The notes under the pieces: generated by a model
The model's database searches: none
What the model was told of the DNA's origin: nothing
What the model saw: only the letters and a program-made list of their open reading frames with translations
Assembly (NCBI RefSeq): GCF_014647595.1
Contig: NZ_BMPM01000011.1
Coordinates: forward strand, 62,001 to 126,000
Source of the DNA: Paenarthrobacter histidinolovorans
GTDB lineage: Bacteria; Actinomycetota; Actinomycetes; Actinomycetales; Micrococcaceae
Reading direction: 5' to 3'
Length of the DNA stretch: 64,000 nt
Program-made: the position numbers and the translations under genes
Part shown: positions 50,330-58,086 of the stretch, one piece after another
Numbering within the stretch: the stretch's first letter is position 1
Layout of the letters: each line of letters opens with the position of its first letter

Positions 50330-51743
50330 GAATAACGATAGCAGTTCCCGGATCGTCTCGCGAGTAAAAGACTGGATCGCCGGAGCTGCTCCCGGAGCAA
50401 AACTGCCATCCACCAGGCAACTCGTGGCCGAATACCAGGCGAGTCCCGTGACCGTGCAAAAGGCGCTGCGGACCCTCACCGCCCAAGGCTTGATCGAGAG
50501 CCGGCCGGGGGTGGGCACCTTCGTTCGCGCCTACCGCACGGCAAGGCCCTCCGACTACGGCTGGCAGACGGCTGCCCTGCGATCGGCCCAAACCGCCAGG
50601 CCACTGAACTCCGCTGCCATGCGCAGCGCCTCCAACGACGTCATAGCGTTCCACTCCGGATATCCCGATCGCGAACTCCTGCCGGAAAGGCTGGTCCGTG
50701 CCGCTCTGACACGCGCAGCCCGCGGCGATGCCGCGTTGTCGCGGCCCCCGGCGCAGGGCCTTCCGGAACTCCAATCCTGGTTCGCGCACGAGCTCAGCAC
50801 CTCCACGCCGGTGGGTGTCGCGCCGCCCCAGCCGAGCGACGTCGTCGTTCTGCCCGGCAGCCAGAGCGGACTCAGCTCGATTTTCCGAGGCTTGGTGGGG
50901 CACGGCCAGCCGCTGCTGGTGGAGTCGCCAAGCTACTGGGGTGCGCTGCTCGCTGCGGGGCAGGCCGGCGTGAACGTCATCCCCGTTCCCAGCGGCCCGG
51001 AGGGGCCGGACCCGGACGAGCTGGACCGCGCCTTTGAGGAATCCGGCGCACGGCTGTTCTACGCCCAGCCCAATTTCGCGAATCCTACGGGTGCCCAGTG
51101 GTCCGCGGAGCGCGGCGAGGAAGTGCTGCGGATTGTGCAGCGCCACGGGGCTTTCCTTGTGGAGGACGACTGGGCCCACGATTTTGGCATCACAGCGCCG
51201 TCGGTGCCGATCGCCGCTAAGGACGATTCCGGCCACATCGTCTACATCCGTTCCCTGACCAAAAGCGTCTCTCCATCCGTCCGGGTGGCGGCGATCATCG
51301 CCCGCGGCCCGGCCCGTGAACGGATCATGGGCGCCCAGGCAGCCGAGTCGATGTACGTCAGCGGGCTGCTGCAGGCGGCAGCGCTCGACGTCGTCACGCA
51401 GCCCGGGTGGCAAACGCACCTTCGCGGCCTCAGCCATCAACTGCAATCGCGGCGCGACCTTTTGGTCACCAGCCTCCGCGAGCACGTTCCGCAGGCGCAC
51501 CTCAGCCACCTGCCCAAAGGCGGCTTGAACCTGTGGTTGCGGATGCCTGACGGGTTCGACGTCGAACGGCTCACCAAGGATTGCGAAGCGGCCGGGGTGC
51601 TCATTGCTGCCGGAACGGAATGGTTCCCCGCTGAACCCGAAGGCCCCTACGTCCGGCTTAACTACGCCGGCCCCAACCCCGGTCGCTTCCCCGAGGGCGC
51701 GAGGGTCATTGGCGGGGCCGTGGCCGCACAATTGGGGCTTTAA
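50328..51743 (+). CDS. MocR/GntR family regulator with aminotransferase-like domain
   Basis: Protein of 471 residues: a GntR winged helix (PSTRQLVAEYQASPVTVQKALRTLTAQGLIESRPGVGTFV) followed by a type I PLP aminotransferase domain. The domain has GSQSGLSSIFRGLV, PNFANPTG, DDWAHDFGI and the PLP lysine in SLTKSVSPSVRVA. MocR proteins bind PLP or an amino-acid adduct and regulate neighbouring genes. The adjacent divergent EamA transporter is the likely target. The ATG overlaps the EamA ATG on the other strand. The 3' end has a strong hairpin. Confidence 0.92.
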   Translation: MNNDSSSRIVSRVKDWIAGAAPGAKLPSTRQLVAEYQASPVTVQKALRTLTAQGLIESRPGVGTFVRAYRTARPSDYGWQTAALRSAQTARPLNSAAMRSASNDVIAFHSGYPDRELLPERLVRAALTRAARGDAALSRPPAQGLPELQSWFAHELSTSTPVGVAPPQPSDVVVLPGSQSGLSSIFRGLVGHGQPLLVESPSYWGALLAAGQAGVNVIPVPSGPEGPDPDELDRAFEESGARLFYAQPNFANPTGAQWSAERGEEVLRIVQRHGAFLVEDDWAHDFGITAPSVPIAAKDDSGHIVYIRSLTKSVSPSVRVAAIIARGPARERIMGAQAAESMYVSGLLQAAALDVVTQPGWQTHLRGLSHQLQSRRDLLVTSLREHVPQAHLSHLPKGGLNLWLRMPDGFDVERLTKDCEAAGVLIAAGTEWFPAEPEGPYVRLNYAGPNPGRFPEGARVIGGAVAAQLGL

Positions 51744-51746
51744 CAG

Positions 51747-51794
51747 CCGCAGCCACCAACCTCAAGGAGAGCGCCTTGGGGCTGGTGGCTGCGG
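51747..51794. terminator. bidirectional hairpin terminator
   Basis: A 21-bp stem, 51747-51767 with 51774-51794, has two G-U-type mismatches around the loop AGAGCG. It lies between the convergent MocR and MHS-transporter genes. No T tract follows on the plus strand. Confidence 0.75.
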
Positions 51795-51854
51795 TGGGCG
51801 GCACGATGCCGCGAACTATCGGAATCGCTGTGCAGAAGTTGCAGGCAAAGGGTC

Positions 51855-53480
51855 CTATGCGGAAGTCAGGTCCTTGTTGCCTTTACCGAACACTGCGTCA
51901 TCAATGGGCTGGCCGTCGAACGGCATCTCGTCCAGATTGATGAGCGGGTTGGTGTCCTGCGTTGCCACGAGCTCGCGGGCTTCAGCCTGCGTGTCCACGC
52001 TGGGCATGGAGCCCGGCAGCGGACGCTGGGCGGATTCACGCAGGAAGTAGATGGCGATCGCACCAACAATGGAGGTGGCCATCAGGTAGTACGCCGGCAT
52101 CATGTCATCGCCGGTGCCCTCGATCAGACCCTGCACGATGAACGGCGTGGTTCCGCCGAAGATCGCAACCGAGAAGTTGTAAGCGATGCCCATTCCGCCG
52201 TAACGGCTGGACGTCGGGAACAAGGCCGGAAGGGCCGAAGCCAGGTTGGCGATGTAGAACGTCACCGGGAAAGCGATCAGCGCCAGGCCGGCCAGCGTGG
52301 ACCAGATTTCGCCGATGCCAATCAGCAGGAACGCCGGGATGGCGAAGACAATGGTGCTGCCTGCGCCAACCCACAGCACGGGGCGGCGGCCGATGCGGTC
52401 CGAGAGCTTACCGGTCAGCGGGATGCACACCGCCATGATCACCAGGACCGGGATGGTCAGCAGGGTGCCGTGGACGGGGTCGTAACCCTTGGAGTCCGTG
52501 AGGTACGTGGGCATGTAAGAGGTCAGTGCGTAGCCAACGGTGTTGGCTGCGGCCGCGAGGATCATGGCCAGCACAATCTGGCGCCAGTAGGCCTTGATGA
52601 TGCCAATGGGACCCTTGGCGACGGCGGCATCCTGCGAGGCCGCGTCCTTGGCGGAAGCCTCCTGCGCATCCAGGGTTGCCTGGAACTGGGGGGATTCCTC
52701 GATCTTGCTACGGAAGTAAACAGCAATGAGCCCCAGCGGACCGGCGATCAGGAACGGGATCCTCCAACCCCATTCCTCCATGGCTGCCTGTCCCAGCGTG
52801 AGCTGGAGGACGGACACCAGGGCGGCACCGAGGGCGAAGCCGATGTAGCTGCCCATATCAAGGAAGCTGGCGAAGTATCCGCGGCGCTTGTCCGGGGCGT
52901 ACTCGCTGACAAACGTGGTGGCACCGGCGTACTCGCCACCGGTGGAGAAGCCCTGGATGAGCTTCAGGATCACCAGCAGCGCGGCGGCCCAGATGCCGAT
53001 CTGCGCGTAGCCGGGCAGGAGGCCGACGGCGAACGTACTTGCCGCCATCAGCATCAGTGTTGCTGCGAGTACCTTCTGGCGGCCAACCTTGTCGCCGAGC
53101 CAACCGAACACGACGCCACCAAGGGGGCGGGCGATGAAGGTTGCGGCGAAGGTGCCCAGAAGGAAGAGTGTCTGGACGGACTTGTCTGCTTCCGGAAGGA
53201 AGACAGGGCCCATGGTGGTGATGAGGTAGCCGAAGACACCGACGTCGTACCATTCCATGGTGTTGCCGACGATCGTGCCGCCGAGTGCTTTGCGCAGCAT
53301 CGGCTTATCCACCACGTTAACGTCGGACTCTTTGAGCCGGCGCTTCGGGCGAAGCTTGGGTTTCTTCGTTGCGTTCTTTACTGCGTTTGTGGCGGCCGGG
53401 GTGTGGCCTGCCAATACCTGGTTCCCGGTGGCGTTCCTTGCGCCATCCGGAGAGACGGTGTTGCTTTGGTCTGTGGGCAT
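51855..53480 (-). CDS. MHS family MFS transporter (ProP/shikimate-type metabolite:H+ symporter)
   Basis: Transporter of 541 residues with 12 helices. The N-terminal 80 residues are hydrophilic and Lys/Arg/Thr-rich. Core motifs are GNTMEWYDVGVFGYL, GWLGDKVGRQKVL (loop 2-3), GFSTGGEYAGATTFVSEYAP and GKLSDRIGRRPVLW, all diagnostic of the MHS family that imports proline/betaine, citrate, dicarboxylates or shikimate. The ATG at 53480 has GGAGAAG upstream. The central loop (about 285-320) is Ala/Asp/Gln rich. Substrate unresolved. It is monocistronic and convergent with MocR. Confidence 0.9.
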   Translation of the reverse strand: MPTDQSNTVSPDGARNATGNQVLAGHTPAATNAVKNATKKPKLRPKRRLKESDVNVVDKPMLRKALGGTIVGNTMEWYDVGVFGYLITTMGPVFLPEADKSVQTLFLLGTFAATFIARPLGGVVFGWLGDKVGRQKVLAATLMLMAASTFAVGLLPGYAQIGIWAAALLVILKLIQGFSTGGEYAGATTFVSEYAPDKRRGYFASFLDMGSYIGFALGAALVSVLQLTLGQAAMEEWGWRIPFLIAGPLGLIAVYFRSKIEESPQFQATLDAQEASAKDAASQDAAVAKGPIGIIKAYWRQIVLAMILAAAANTVGYALTSYMPTYLTDSKGYDPVHGTLLTIPVLVIMAVCIPLTGKLSDRIGRRPVLWVGAGSTIVFAIPAFLLIGIGEIWSTLAGLALIAFPVTFYIANLASALPALFPTSSRYGGMGIAYNFSVAIFGGTTPFIVQGLIEGTGDDMMPAYYLMATSIVGAIAIYFLRESAQRPLPGSMPSVDTQAEARELVATQDTNPLINLDEMPFDGQPIDDAVFGKGNKDLTSA

Positions 53481-53877
53481 TTGGGCTTCTCCTAGGGAGG
53501 TCATTTGCTTGCGACTTCTGCTGCCCCGCTCTGGGCAGGGTTTCAATTTTACGCGGTTCAGCCCCAAAACCCGAGTTGAGATCCGATTTTTGGCACCTGA
53601 GAGGGTGCAAATTGCCTAGGTGTGTTGCATCTCATTACCGGCTTTTGCCCTGTAAGGACGCGGAAGTCGGGTGGTTTTTGCCCCGCGAGGCTCGTTGTTA
53701 CCAAATTGTTTAGCTATGCCCACTTAACACGGCCGAATCGGGCCTAAAAGCTGACTGTTTGGGAGTCTCGCTCCGATCATCGTGCCCAAATACGGGCCGG
53801 GCAGTCGCCCGAGTAGAACCAGCCGATGTCACATTGACGGTGGCCACCAGCATTGCGCCGATGGCCACCGCTCCCGG
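53481..53877. other. intergenic region, no gene seen
   Basis: About 400 bp upstream of the MHS transporter. It should carry that gene's promoter. I see no ORF with a ribosome site, no RNA gene and no strong inverted repeat. Base composition is slightly less GC-rich than the genes around it. Confidence 0.5.
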
Positions 53878-53988
53878 TTAGGGGATGTTGTGCCAGAACA
53901 AGCGGACGACATCAACGACTAGTCGGATGATGTTGACCTCCAGGTTCCAGGCGCCCCATGGTTCTTCACGTTTCCGTTTGGATTCCAT
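53878..53988 (-). CDS. small ORF, 36 aa, possible membrane-associated peptide
   Basis: The minus strand from the ATG at 53988 has GGAGGAGGT seven bases upstream, among the strongest ribosome sites in the window. The peptide begins with a basic MESKRKREEPWGAW and continues with the hydrophobic NLEVNIIRLVVDVVRLFWHN, ending at a TAA. The shape resembles an amphipathic membrane-bound small protein. No homologue is recognised. Real translation is supported only by the ribosome site and amphipathic composition. Confidence 0.5.
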   Translation of the reverse strand: MESKRKREEPWGAWNLEVNIIRLVVDVVRLFWHNIP

Positions 53989-54137
53989 GCCGGCACCTCC
54001 TCCCGGAGGAACAGGGCACGGCCTGCACGTGTCTGTGGGCACAACAACGTTGCGCCCTCCGTGCGTAGGGCCATAGACTCAAAGTGTTCGGATTTGAGGA
54101 TATGACCCTCTGACCGCACCAATGAGCGCACCGCGCT

Positions 54138-54172
54138 GAACAAAGACCCGATTGCACTCGGGTCTTTTGTTC
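54138..54172 (+). terminator. terminator-like hairpin without an obvious gene
   Basis: AGACCCGA and TCGGGTCT form a stem around TTGCAC, extended by GAACAA/TTTGTTC with one bulged T. It reads as a plus-strand intrinsic terminator, but no gene on that strand ends nearby, so it may close a small RNA or be a remnant of a lost gene. Confidence 0.5.
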
Positions 54173-54210
54173 GTTAACGGCACAGCAGGCTCTTGCCTGA
54201 TGATTCCAGC

Positions 54211-54495
54211 GTATCGGCCAGAAGGCGGCTCAACGGACACGAGAAGCTCTCCCGCGAGCAGCGGTATGAGTACCTGCGGAAATTCGGCACTGGCGAGAGA
54301 CGGGCATACCGTTGCCTGGCTACCGCGTCGGAGGCAAGACAGGAACGGCCGAAGCGGTTGCCGAAAACGGGCCGGCTTTCACGGCATCATTTCCAACGAG
54401 CACGCCTGCCGTGAGCCTGGCGCAGAAATACTGGACCAGGCCTTCAGAACCAACCGGGAATGGTGTGGCGGCGCCAAAGGTCAGGCCCGCAGAGG
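54211..54495 (+). pseudogene. remnant of a penicillin-binding protein transpeptidase
   Basis: Two fragments in different frames look like pieces of a class B PBP/FtsI-type transpeptidase. The first reads RRLNGHEKLSREQRYEYLRKFGTGE, similar to the helix before the PBP2 domain. The second, from about 54310, reads PGYRVGGKTGTAEAVAENGPAFTASF, with the diagnostic KTGT box and following beta strand. In intact proteins well over 100 residues separate them, so most of the domain is deleted. The 3' end runs into the convergent M48 protease gene. Confidence 0.6.
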
Positions 54496-55470
54496 AAGCT
54501 GCTTTTCGATTCGGCGGATCCGGGCGTGCAACGGAGGATGCGATGCCAGGTACAAGGCGCGGAGCCCCCGGCGGCCGCCCTGGTCGTCGAACCCGAAAGA
54601 TTGCCACTCCCGGAAAACCTCTACCAGGGCTGGTCCATAGCCGAGAGAGACTGCCATTCTGTCGGCCCGGAACTCAGCCTGCCTGTTCATCACCGGACCC
54701 AGAATGACGGCCAGGGCGAGGACCACCATGGCGACCCAGGACTGTTCCCATGCCCAGAGGATCAACCGGATGACTCCGAATGCGACCATCAAGTAGGTTC
54801 CCCCGATGAAGATATAGGCGAACAAGGCCACCAAAACGTTGAGGTAGGAGATGAACCGCACGATACCCAACCCGACACGCAGCACGACCCGGACCGCGTA
54901 ACGCACGACCGCCAGAGGCCGGCTGTACCACCAGGCCAAAAGACCCGGATAAGTGTGCCCGTTAAGGTGATGGCCTAACTCGTGGGCAAGCACCGCGCCC
55001 AGATGATCACCGTGATACCGCAAAGCACCGCGGGTAACAGCGACAATGTTTCCCCCGGCAGCGCTGGCATTCAGCGCATCCGTATCCTCAACCCATAGCC
55101 GATACCTGCCCCGGCCGCTCAAGCCGGCCCGCCGCAGAACCTCATGCCATGACCGATCCAAGTGCAACTGTTCGGCATTCACCGGCTCGCGGAACTGAAA
55201 GAACCACCTGGCCAGAAACCCCTGAACGAACGGTGCGAACCAGAGGAAACCGAGCAGAAACCACACCGTGGCCAACCCAAACGGCACCCAGCCGGCCCAC
55301 GCGGGCACCTGCGGTATAGCCCCCACAATCATGGAACCCGCAAGGATGAGGATCATCAGGCCGACCAACAGTGACGGGACCAGACCGACAAGCTTCACCA
55401 GCACTGTCCAGTCCACGCCGCGCCGTCTGCGCGACACCGCCGTAGTGGATGCGTAGCCATTCAAATTCAC
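54481..55470 (-). CDS. M48 family metalloprotease (HtpX/Ste24-like)
   Basis: Membrane zinc protease of about 329 residues. Two N-terminal hydrophobic helices (LVGLVPSLLVGLMILILAGSMIVG, FGLATVWFLLGFLWFA) precede the zinc motif HELGHHLNGH, followed by further membrane segments and the third ligand in EFRADRMAVSLGYG. C-terminal HPPLHARIRRIE is also typical of the family. The GTG at 55470 with GGGGGCAGC upstream fits the first membrane segment, and an in-frame extension to 55620 is Arg-rich and unlikely. HtpX-type enzymes degrade misfolded membrane proteins. No regulator is adjacent. Confidence 0.85.
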   Translation of the reverse strand: MNLNGYASTTAVSRRRRGVDWTVLVKLVGLVPSLLVGLMILILAGSMIVGAIPQVPAWAGWVPFGLATVWFLLGFLWFAPFVQGFLARWFFQFREPVNAEQLHLDRSWHEVLRRAGLSGRGRYRLWVEDTDALNASAAGGNIVAVTRGALRYHGDHLGAVLAHELGHHLNGHTYPGLLAWWYSRPLAVVRYAVRVVLRVGLGIVRFISYLNVLVALFAYIFIGGTYLMVAFGVIRLILWAWEQSWVAMVVLALAVILGPVMNRQAEFRADRMAVSLGYGPALVEVFREWQSFGFDDQGGRRGLRALYLASHPPLHARIRRIEKQLPLRA

Positions 55471-55540
55471 TGCTGCCCCCAAATCTCGAATCAACAAAGA
55501 CGCCCCAAACCTCCGACCGCGGGCGAATGTCCGATGCGCC

Positions 55541-56104
55541 CTACCTATATGTGTGGCGTGGCGGATATTCCTGACGAGCTGGGCAGGGCCGACACGCCAA
55601 CCACGCAACAGCGGGAGCATGCAATACGCTATGCGGCCATTTCGCGCCAGATCTCCACAACGTTTGGCCTAGTACGCGACACGACTCTATTGTGTTGCCC
55701 GCGGTAACGGTCGAGCGATCACTGCTGTGAGACAACCCGGTCGAAGAATTGATGGGGTTCGCAAAAGTATCGTTCGCCGCAGCGACGACCGGGTCCGGGA
55801 TCGTAGGTACTTTGGGCTCAATCACGAGGCCACTGAGGTGTTCTGGTTTGAATGCCGTGATCCATGGCTGGGCGCCAACCATCCCTTCCGAAGCGCCGTG
55901 CATGATGCTCAGGCCCGACCCCCGTTCGTCTCCGGCAGCCCGTTTCAGGCACCACGCGATGGCTGCAGCAAGATCCAGCTCGTGGTCCTCGTAGAGGTGG
56001 TCGTGAGGACGCGCCACGACAACCCTGGGGACGGCCCTCCGGTCATCTTCAAACATCATGAGCGAAACGCTCTCACGGGGCACAGACACTTTCACGCCAA
56101 CCAT
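55541..56104 (-). CDS. hypothetical protein, uncertain
   Basis: Open frame of 188 residues from the ATG at 56104. The first 110 residues look protein-like (SVSLMMFEDDRRAVPRVVVARPHDHLYEDHELDLAAAIAWCLKRAAGDERG, then GLVIEPKVPTIPDPVVAAANDTF). The C-terminal 60 residues look random. There is no good ribosome site and no recognised family. It may be an eroded gene or one that truly ends earlier by a frameshift. It lies in the gene-poor stretch 53.5-57.2 kb. Confidence 0.35.
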   Translation of the reverse strand: MVGVKVSVPRESVSLMMFEDDRRAVPRVVVARPHDHLYEDHELDLAAAIAWCLKRAAGDERGSGLSIMHGASEGMVGAQPWITAFKPEHLSGLVIEPKVPTIPDPVVAAANDTFANPINSSTGLSHSSDRSTVTAGNTIESCRVLGQTLWRSGAKWPHSVLHAPAVAWLACRPCPARQEYPPRHTYR

Positions 56105-56145
56105 TGCCTGCCCGACCGGGCCGCTTTTGCAAGAGACCGGCCGCA

Positions 56146-56378
56146 ATGATCACCGCACTCACCACTACCGAAGGCGAACGCCTCAGTGATGCCGACGCGG
56201 TCTACATCGACGTCGGCTACGGCGGTTTAGTGAAGAGGTTCGCCGTTTCAGGCTGGAAGGCCCGTGGTCTGCGGAAGGACGGCTCCCTCCAAAGAACGAC
56301 CAGAAGTACAGTGGCCACACCGCCGACACCCGCTACTACCTCAACCAGCTCACCGCATGGTCCTCCGGGAAGCCATGA
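56146..56378 (+). pseudogene. broken coding remnant, unknown family
   Basis: Two plus-strand frames seem to belong together. One reads from the ATG at 56146: MITALTTTEGERLSDADAVY, IDVGYGGLVKRFAVSGWKARG, LRKDGS. The next frame continues as PKNDQKYSGHTADTRYYLNQ, LTAWSSGKP and stops at 56378. A frameshift at about 56288-56292 would join them into a protein of about 77 residues. Codon choice looks coding in each half. Family unknown. Its downstream end meets the methyltransferase gene on the other strand. Confidence 0.35.
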
Positions 56379-56431
56379 CCATGGATCTGGCCGACGAGAT
56401 CTCCGCTGCCCGGGCCTTGGGGATTCGGGTC

Positions 56432-57244
56432 CTAAGAGTGATGAATTGTCCCTCGCTGCGATCCGATCACCAGAGTGGCTTCGAGATCCTCATCCGTCAC
56501 GACGTCGGCCATCAACCCCGAGGCCCTCAGGAGTGCGGCCGTTTCACCCGTTTGCTGCCGCGACGTCTCGATCAGGATCCGCCCACCCGGCGCCAACCAC
56601 CCAGGCGCCCCAAGCGCAACCCGACGCTGCACGTCCAAACCGTCAGCGCCGCCGTCGAGCGCCACAGCGGGCTCGTGCAGCCGCGCTTCCGGAGGCATCA
56701 GACTGATCGATTCCGAGGGGACATAGGGAGCGTTGACCAGGAGCACATCAACGCGGCCCAGCAGCCGGCGGGGGAGCGGATCGAAGAGATCGCCCAGGTA
56801 AGCAGTGCCTCCCCGGGGCTCGACGTTGCGCCGGGCGCAGGCCACCGCGGCAGGATCAATATCGGCTGCGTGCAGTTCGCAACCGCCCAGGACGTCGTTG
56901 AGTGCCGCACCTATCGCTCCGGAGCCGCAGCACAGATCCACGACGACGGGGCGGCGTCCATCGGCTGGCCGCCGGGCTGCCGGCACCGCCTGCCGTACCA
57001 GGAATTCCGTGCGCCTCCGCGGCACGAAAACCCCACGATCAACGGCCATCCGGGTCCCGCAGAAATCCACCCATCCCAGGATGTGCTCCAGCGGCAGCCC
57101 GGCAACGCGCAGGTCCACCATCCGGTCGAGCTCGTCCGGATGTTGGGCAGCATCCATGAGGAGCCGCGCTTCGTCCTCGGCAAAAACGCAACCGGCATCG
57201 CGGAGGGCGGTGACGATCGTCGTACTCCGGATCACGAGAGTCAT
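56432..57244 (-). CDS. putative protein N5-glutamine methyltransferase (PrmC/HemK-like)
   Basis: SAM-dependent methyltransferase of 270 residues. The N-terminal helical domain (DLRVAGLPLEHILGWVDFCG) is as in PrmC. The SAM site is VVDLCCGSGAIGAAL and the second acidic motif is HAADIDPAAVACARRN. The catalytic motif is NAPYVPS where PrmC has NPPY, a variation seen in the PrmC-like side branch, which may use another substrate. The start is taken at the ATG 57244 (family-like N-terminus), although no clear ribosome site is present. It is likely the only intact cellular enzyme gene of this stretch besides the M48 protease. Confidence 0.85.
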   Translation of the reverse strand: MTLVIRSTTIVTALRDAGCVFAEDEARLLMDAAQHPDELDRMVDLRVAGLPLEHILGWVDFCGTRMAVDRGVFVPRRRTEFLVRQAVPAARRPADGRRPVVVDLCCGSGAIGAALNDVLGGCELHAADIDPAAVACARRNVEPRGGTAYLGDLFDPLPRRLLGRVDVLLVNAPYVPSESISLMPPEARLHEPAVALDGGADGLDVQRRVALGAPGWLAPGGRILIETSRQQTGETAALLRASGLMADVVTDEDLEATLVIGSQRGTIHHS

Positions 57245-57454
57245 GCTAGTCCAGGGGTTCACAAATATGGAGGATCGCGGTTAGGGTATGACGCATGGGA
57301 ACACTGATTTTTGAGTAGACCGGCCCGTGCTCTGCATGAGCCCGCCGCTGCGCAACAGAAGACAAAAATCCGCGCCTGTTGAGGCTTGCCTCCAAGCCGT
57401 TCCCGTTGTCGACGCCTTTTCTCGAACCGAACGCCACGGGACACGTGTCTCTTC

Positions 57455-57479
57455 AGGACTCACACACTTTAGGAGTCCT
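57455..57479 (+). promoter_or_regulatory. small hairpin covering the ribosome site of the 66-aa gene
   Basis: AGGACTC at 57455-57461 pairs with GAGTCCT at 57473-57479. The AGGAG ribosome site lies at the base of the right arm just before the ATG at 57481. Seven base pairs is modest, so this may be chance or may lower initiation. Confidence 0.35.
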
Positions 57480-57480
57480 T

Positions 57481-57681
57481 ATGACTGCCAACCCTTCCGA
57501 CAACAACAAGACCCCGGCCAACGGCGGCATCAAGTCCAAACTCACCGAAGCCCAACGGGCCATGCTCGCCAGCAAGTCCGGCGGTGGTGCCCCGGCCGGC
57601 TGGCAAAGCACAGGCAAGGGGCACAAGCCCACGGCCGCCAGCGGCAAGCAAGCCAAGACCGAGAAGAAGGTCCGCTGGTAA
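57481..57681 (+). CDS. small basic hypothetical protein, 66 aa
   Basis: Soluble Lys/Ala/Gly-rich protein beginning MTANPSDNNKTPANGGIKSK and continuing LTEAQRAMLASKSGGGAPAG, ending KAKTEKKVRW-like (QAKTEKKVRW). The ATG has AGGAG five bases upstream. Length, charge and low complexity suggest a disordered or nucleic-acid-associated protein. It is followed 51 bp later by another small gene in the same direction. I do not recognise a named family. The 237 bp before it contain no other gene. Confidence 0.7.
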   Translation: MTANPSDNNKTPANGGIKSKLTEAQRAMLASKSGGGAPAGWQSTGKGHKPTAASGKQAKTEKKVRW

Positions 57682-57732
57682 TTCCGGCGGACAGGCACAC
57701 CGGAAATAAAGGCGCACTGGAAAGGAAGAACC

Positions 57733-57993
57733 ATGACTGCGAATCACAACGCTGAGAGCATCGATCCTGAGGTGGCAAGCCACTTGGTGGAGTCCATGGA
57801 CATGGCCCCCATGCCTGAGCCAACAACCGTTGCGGTTGCTTTGGGTGCGGACTCAAGCAAGCAGTGGCCCGACGGAAACGGCAAACGCCGCCACCCGAAG
57901 GAACGCGACCAGGCCCACGGCCGCATGGGCCAGGCCGCTGCTGTGACTGCGATCCACCGGACCAGCCGTCCGCAGATGCCACACTCCTCCTAG
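57733..57993 (+). CDS. hypothetical protein, 86 aa
   Basis: Small hydrophilic protein (MTANHNAESIDPEVASHLVE start; middle with DGNGKRRHPKERDQAHGRMG). The ATG follows AAGGAAG at good spacing. It has no membrane segment, no cysteines and no recognised family. It shares MTAN at the start with its neighbour, and the two probably form a small operon. It ends shortly before the 76-bp palindrome. Confidence 0.65.
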   Translation: MTANHNAESIDPEVASHLVESMDMAPMPEPTTVAVALGADSSKQWPDGNGKRRHPKERDQAHGRMGQAAAVTAIHRTSRPQMPHSS

Positions 57994-58010
57994 CCGCAGC
58001 AACTAACGCA

Positions 58011-58086
58011 GCCAGCCCAACTGAGTAGCAGCACACGTCGTTCTGAGCGCTCAAAACGACGTCATCTGCGACCTAGTTGGGCTGGC
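58011..58086. terminator. 76-bp imperfect palindrome between convergent genes, repeat-family copy 2
   Basis: Outer arms GCCAGCCCAACT (58011-58022) and AGTTGGGCTGGC (58075-58086) are perfectly complementary, and the centre ACGTCGTTCTGAGC/GCTCAAAACGACGT has one mismatch. GTAGCAG/CTGCGAC lies between with one mismatch. It ends exactly at the LigD stop. It shares the CGTTCTGAGCG centre and the CCCAACT outer part with 9718-9785. Confidence 0.7.

Noticed and set aside
54040..54172. tRNA or attenuator before the orphan hairpin
   Set aside because: No cloverleaf or CCA-type end can be drawn, and the short ATG-stop frame does not contain a codon run typical of an attenuator.
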